Source of the DNA: Cristatella mucedo
Taxonomy: Eukaryota > Bryozoa > Phylactolaemata > Cristatellidae
Reading direction: 5' to 3'
Length of the DNA: 62,000 nt
NCBI GenBank assembly: GCA_009760855.2
Contig: WPIO01000093.1
Location: 775,001-837,000, forward strand
Part shown: one piece after another, positions 58,171 to 62,000 of the stretch
Layout of the letters: each line of letters opens with the position of its first letter
Numbering within the stretch: the first letter of the stretch is position 1
Notes under the pieces: model-generated
Databases searched by the model: none
Seen by the model: only the letters and a program-made list of their open reading frames with translations
Told to the model about the DNA's origin: nothing
Translations under genes and position numbers: made by a program

Positions 58171-59017
58171 GTACGCCAAATCAGGACAGCTAGCAATGCT
58201 ACGGGCTGACCAGTGCAGAAAGCCGGTGCAGACGGTGCTTGCTGGCCGCTGCAAGAGCAGAGCAGGGCAGGGGCGCAGAGCGAGCTTGTCGACCCCTGCT
58301 GCTGACATTTGTTGGCAAGGAAGCGCGATAAAGATAACTTGTTCAGGATCCGGTTGAGAAACTGCTCCGGTCTACACAGAAGGCTATGGCTACTGCTATG
58401 TTGAGCTAGCTCAATTGTGGCCTCTACAGAGAATGACAGGCCCCCTCTATGGTACCAGCTAGTGTGGACCAGAGTGTGTACCCGTACCCATCCATACCCA
58501 CGCCCATACTCACCTATACCCGTGTGTACTGAGTGGCGTCTGTGGTCTTATGGGTGGGTATGGGCATGTGTACCCAGTTGAGGGCTCTGGCTTGGACCGC
58601 TCTGACTTGGCAGACCTTTAATATCAGGCATTCGAATATTCGGCATCCTGATACGTTTCGTCTTGTACATCGGGGTACTCTTAAATATGGAAAGCCAGTG
58701 TTCGATGCCTGCGCACCAAGTGCCCAAGCGCCCTGGGAATGCTAGCAGTCTTCCCCAGACTGATCGGATACAACAGGCAGACAGCAGCTCAAGGACCTGT
58801 CTCGTCGACATTGTCTGCCGCCTAAAACACTTGTTCTTCTAGCTGATTAAAAGGTGATTAAATTTTGAGGTCCTTAATGCCTTCGGAATTGGTCAGGGAT
58901 GGCTGTTGATCAACTGCCAAAAAGAGCTATTGCAGATTGTAACAATCCATGTTTTCAAAGGCCAAGCCATGCTTCAATATAATACATTGGAATGACAAAA
59001 GCACAATTCAAAAATGC
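58171..59017. other. unassigned stretch
   Basis: Positions 58470-58575 hold a C/A-rich 'acccatacccac' run and its partial reverse complement. No gene seen. Confidence 0.35.
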
Positions 59018-59810
59018 AAATGAGGACCATGAACCATTTCTTTAACTGCTCCCAGGTCAGCTCCTTACCCAGTCATCCTTGTATCGATCCAGATCGTATC
59101 TCTAGCTTCTTTGCTAACAAGATAGGTAAGACCAGAGAGTCGATTCCCAAGGTAAGATCCCCAGTAGATTATACACCCTCAGTTCCTTGCTTTTTACCTA
59201 CATGTCCACCTGCAGGATTGCCACTAATGACCTCTTGAATTTCACCTCTCAGTCTAAGAAGACGAATAGCCCCTCTAGACCCTATTTTTTCTTCCTGAGG
59301 TGAATGGATTTGTTGCTGCTTTGCATGAACGACATAATAGATATGTCCTTAACCTCCAGAATGGTCCCTACATCCTTCAAAAGGCTGTTGTTAGGCCACA
59401 CATTAATAAGTCAACACTAGACCATGAAAAACTCCTAGCAACTTGTGCCCATTTTCCCTACTGCTGTTTCTGTAAAAACAAAACAGCACTGAAGCCAAGT
59501 AGTTCAGGTAAATTCGCACAGTAAAACTTCTCTCAGAAAGTAATTTCCAGTCAATTAGAACTAATTACTCCACGGAGTCGGCACTTCTGGAGGTGTATAA
59601 CGTCCTTTTTCAGTAATACTATCTTGAGTAGTGTCTCCCTGTTACTTCTGTACGATCTTACGGCAGTCTTTGATACTAGTAATCAGTAAGTCTTTCTTGA
59701 GCATGTGTCATCAAACCTGGGTATCACTGGCACCGCACTGCAATAGTTTAGATCCGACCTTAGCTGGAGATTTCACAGCATGATGACAATGGGCCACAGT
59801 CATCTAAGAA
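59018..59810 (+). mobile_element. L2-type LINE 5'/middle part, old copy
   Basis: It parallels the better copy downstream: 'ccatttctttaactgctcc', 'caggtcagctccttacccag', 'tctgtaaaaaca' and 'gcaatagtttagatccgacc' occur in the same order as at 59870-60610. Frames are heavily broken. Confidence 0.65.
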
Positions 59811-59839
59811 GCCTTTAAAACATTGTTGAATCACAGGTG

Positions 59840-61800
59840 CACAACCCAAAAAGGCTGATGTTGACGATCAAACATCTCCTCAACCACTCCCAGACTAGCT
59901 CCTTACCTGATGATCATGTCACGATCTAGCCGATCGCTTCTCTCGATTCTTTGTGCAGAAGATAGACAAGATCAGGGAGTCCATCCCTGTAATGACAACA
60001 CCCCCCCCTAAAATGCTGTTCCACGATTCCCGGCTTCACCTCAATGTCTATATTTAAGCGGGTCACTAGTGATCTTGTACTGAAGTTCATATCCAAATCA
60101 AAGAAGACAACAAGTCCTTTGGACCCTATTCCCACTGTGCTGCTCCTACGTTGCATTGATCTGCTGCTGCCATGCATAACTAACATCATTAATGTCATTA
60201 GCCTTAGGTCATGTCCCAGCACCTTTCAAAACAGCTGTAGTCAGGCCACTTCTCAAGAAAGCGACACTAGACTAAGAGAACTTGAGCAACTACCGCCCAG
60301 TCTCCATTCTACCATTCCTATCAAAGACACTCGAACGGGTCGTGGCAGACCAGCTGAACTCATATATTAAAACTTCAAACCTTGCTAGTAAGTTCCAGTC
60401 TGGCTTTAGAGCTAATCACTCCACAGAGTCAGCATTGCTTCGGGTATACAACGACCTACTTAGGAATGCAGACATGGGTAGAGTATCTCTGCTTGTTTTG
60501 CTCGATCTTTCAGCAGCTTTTGCTACTATCGATCACCAAGTTCTTCTAGGGCGCCTCTCATCTCGCTTGGGCACCACTGGCACTGCTCTGCAGTGGTTCA
60601 GGTCCTATCTCAGTGGGAGACTCCAAACTATTGACGTGAATGGACAAAGATCATCCGAAGTAGCTCTGAAATATGGGGTATTTTAGGGCTCGGTGCTAGG
60701 TCCGGTTCTTTTCACAGTTTATACTCTCCCTCTTGCTGATGTGATTGCCAAGCACAATCTAGACCTTCACTTCTATGCGGATGACACTCAGTTGCACCTT
60801 TGCTTTGATCCCTCCCAGCCTTCGAGCACCTCGAATTCTTTCAACTCCCTTGCTGCATGTATTGATGACATCCGCACATAGATGGAAGCATATTTTCTAA
60901 AACTAAACGGCAATAAAACTAAGTTACCTGTTATGGGCAAACCCAGTGTGATTCAGAAATTGGACAGGCTGCTCAAATTAGGCTCTGCCAGCATATCTCC
61001 TGTTGAATCAGCTCGAAATCTAGGTGTCATGTTCCAAAGTGACCTCTCCTTAGACGACCACATCAGCTCCACAATCAAGTCTGCCTACTTTCAGCTACAT
61101 AACATTGCTAAAATTCGGGCTTGTTTAGATAAGGATACCACGTCTAAGTTGGTCCATACATTTGTGACATCCCGTCTTGACTTCTGTAACTCACTGCTTG
61201 CTGGCCTACCGGCACGTGCAATCAGGCGATCACAGATGGTGCAAAACTCTGCAGCTAGGCTTGTCTGTCGTGAGCATTGCAGTTGCCACATCACACCACT
61301 TCTCGCCGACCTGCACTGGCTACCAGTCAAGCAACGGATCGACTTCAAGGTTTTGTCGCTCACTTTTAGGTCACTTCATTCTTTGGCTATAGCCTATCTC
61401 TCAGATCTACTCCCCCACCAGGCCAAGCATCGTACCACCCGCTTTTCGGAATATAACAGCAATCCTTTGGAGACCGTGCATTTAGTTCATATGCTCCCAC
61501 AGCCTGGAACTCCCTCCCGACCTGCATCAGAACATCCCCTGACCTGACCACATTTAAAAGAAACTTAAAAACATACCTATTTAGGACAGCATTTAGTGGG
61601 TCCTTGTGATTCGTCCTGAATGTGCTTATGCGTGCTGACACTGTGCATGCTGCCACCTCTAACCATGATATTCATGCCGTTTATCAAGCATGACGTTACT
61701 CACTATTCAATCGCGTTTCCCTTTGCAGCAAATGTAAAGCGCCTAGAAAGAGATTGCGTTCTCTGAGGGCGCTTTATCAAGTGCAATATTATTATTATTA
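59840..61800 (+). mobile_element. L2-type LINE, near full RT part, dead
   Basis: This copy contains the end of the endonuclease-RT linker, the RT domain, the C-terminal domain, the 3' UTR and the stem-loop tail 'aaagcgcctagaaagagatt' to 'gagggcgctttatcaagtgc' with ATT repeats. In one frame (60282-61460) it runs through NYRPVSILPF, the LLVLLDLSAAF block, the catalytic YADD at 60774-60785 and LHWLPVKQRIDFKVLSL near 61315. Interruptions are a TAA at 60273, TAGs at 60684-60686 and 60879-60881, a frameshift near 60225 and a deletion near 61460. The clade is L2 by its motifs. No endonuclease domain is recognisable. Confidence 0.93.
60282..61547 (+). pseudogene. L2-type ORF2 (RT and C-terminal domain) with nonsense changes
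   Basis: It reads in one frame from the RT fingers (NYRPVSILPFLSKTLERVV) to about 61460, with two internal stops. Catalysis would be reverse transcription primed at the genomic target. A deletion of about 25 bp near 61460 shifts the end into another frame. The later region (AWNSLPT-type) is read out of frame at 61480-61545. Confidence 0.85.
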
Positions 61801-62000
61801 GCCCAGGGACCTGTACTTATTCCATCAATTTTTACAATCAATTTATAGTCTCCCACTTGCGGATGTAGTCGCCAAGCATAATTTAGATTTGCAATTTGTA
61901 TGAGGTTAGCATGCAGCTAAACCTATGCGTCGATACCTAACTTCTTTACAGCATGTCGCTCCCAACTCTCTTGCAGAATGCATTGCTGACATTCGCACCT
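61801..62000 (+). mobile_element. third L2-type fragment, continues beyond the window
   Basis: 'ctcccacttgcggatgtagt' and 'cgccaagcataatttagatt' match the RT part of the previous copy (60725-60765), and 'catgtcgctcccaactctct' to 'gacattcgcacct' matches 60838-60878. Sequence between them is deleted. Confidence 0.75.

Overview
The window looks like nuclear DNA from an animal, most likely a marine invertebrate, though I cannot name the species. The evidence is spliced coding exons with GT-AG boundaries and introns up to 13 kb, several L2-clade LINE copies, tRNA-derived SINEs, a degraded Gypsy-type LTR element, and long dinucleotide microsatellites. I see no bacterial operons, rRNA genes, CRISPR arrays or convincing functional tRNA genes.

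The best-supported gene is on the + strand from 9795 to at least 31547, probably to 34799. Eight exons, each a whole number of codons (110, 72, 39, 49, 50, 39, 91 and 83), are joined by phase-0 introns. They give 533 residues of mostly coiled coil. A ninth phase-0 exon ending in a stop (34683-34799) would bring the total to 571. Exon 1 carries a CC1-box-like segment (AGELG followed by ALLDK) and exon 5 carries a SLLEELE segment resembling the Spindly motif. That order and spacing is typical of activating adaptors for dynein/dynactin (BICD/BICDR, HAP1/TRAK, Spindly), so I read this as an adaptor of that class.

Region by region: 1-9480 is mostly unassigned sequence with SINE and L2 fragments, a GA microsatellite, a minus-strand ORF with an 18-bp repeat, and CpG-rich blocks. 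9480-10200 is the GC-rich 5' end of the adaptor gene. 10.1-23.3 kb is intron 1, which holds three L2 copies, a second LINE family, SINEs, a CTG-rich low-complexity block and a 36-bp-stem hairpin. 23.3-34.8 kb holds the remaining exons, a 550-bp GA array and an L2 copy. 34.8-39.6 kb is repeats and GC-rich patches. 39.7-45.1 kb is a dead Gypsy-type element with two SINEs inserted in it. 45.2-51.1 kb is L2, the second LINE family and an unclassified dispersed repeat. 51.1-52.2 kb is a CpG-rich island containing a 79-codon ORF for a probable single-pass membrane protein. 52.5-62 kb is SINE and LINE fragments, ending in overlapping L2 copies.

The mobile elements form a connected set. The type-1 SINE ends in the same kind of 3' stem-loop tail as the L2 elements, so the L2 reverse transcriptase is the likely source of its mobility. 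SINEs sit inside the Gypsy element and inside the second LINE, so some SINE activity is younger than both.
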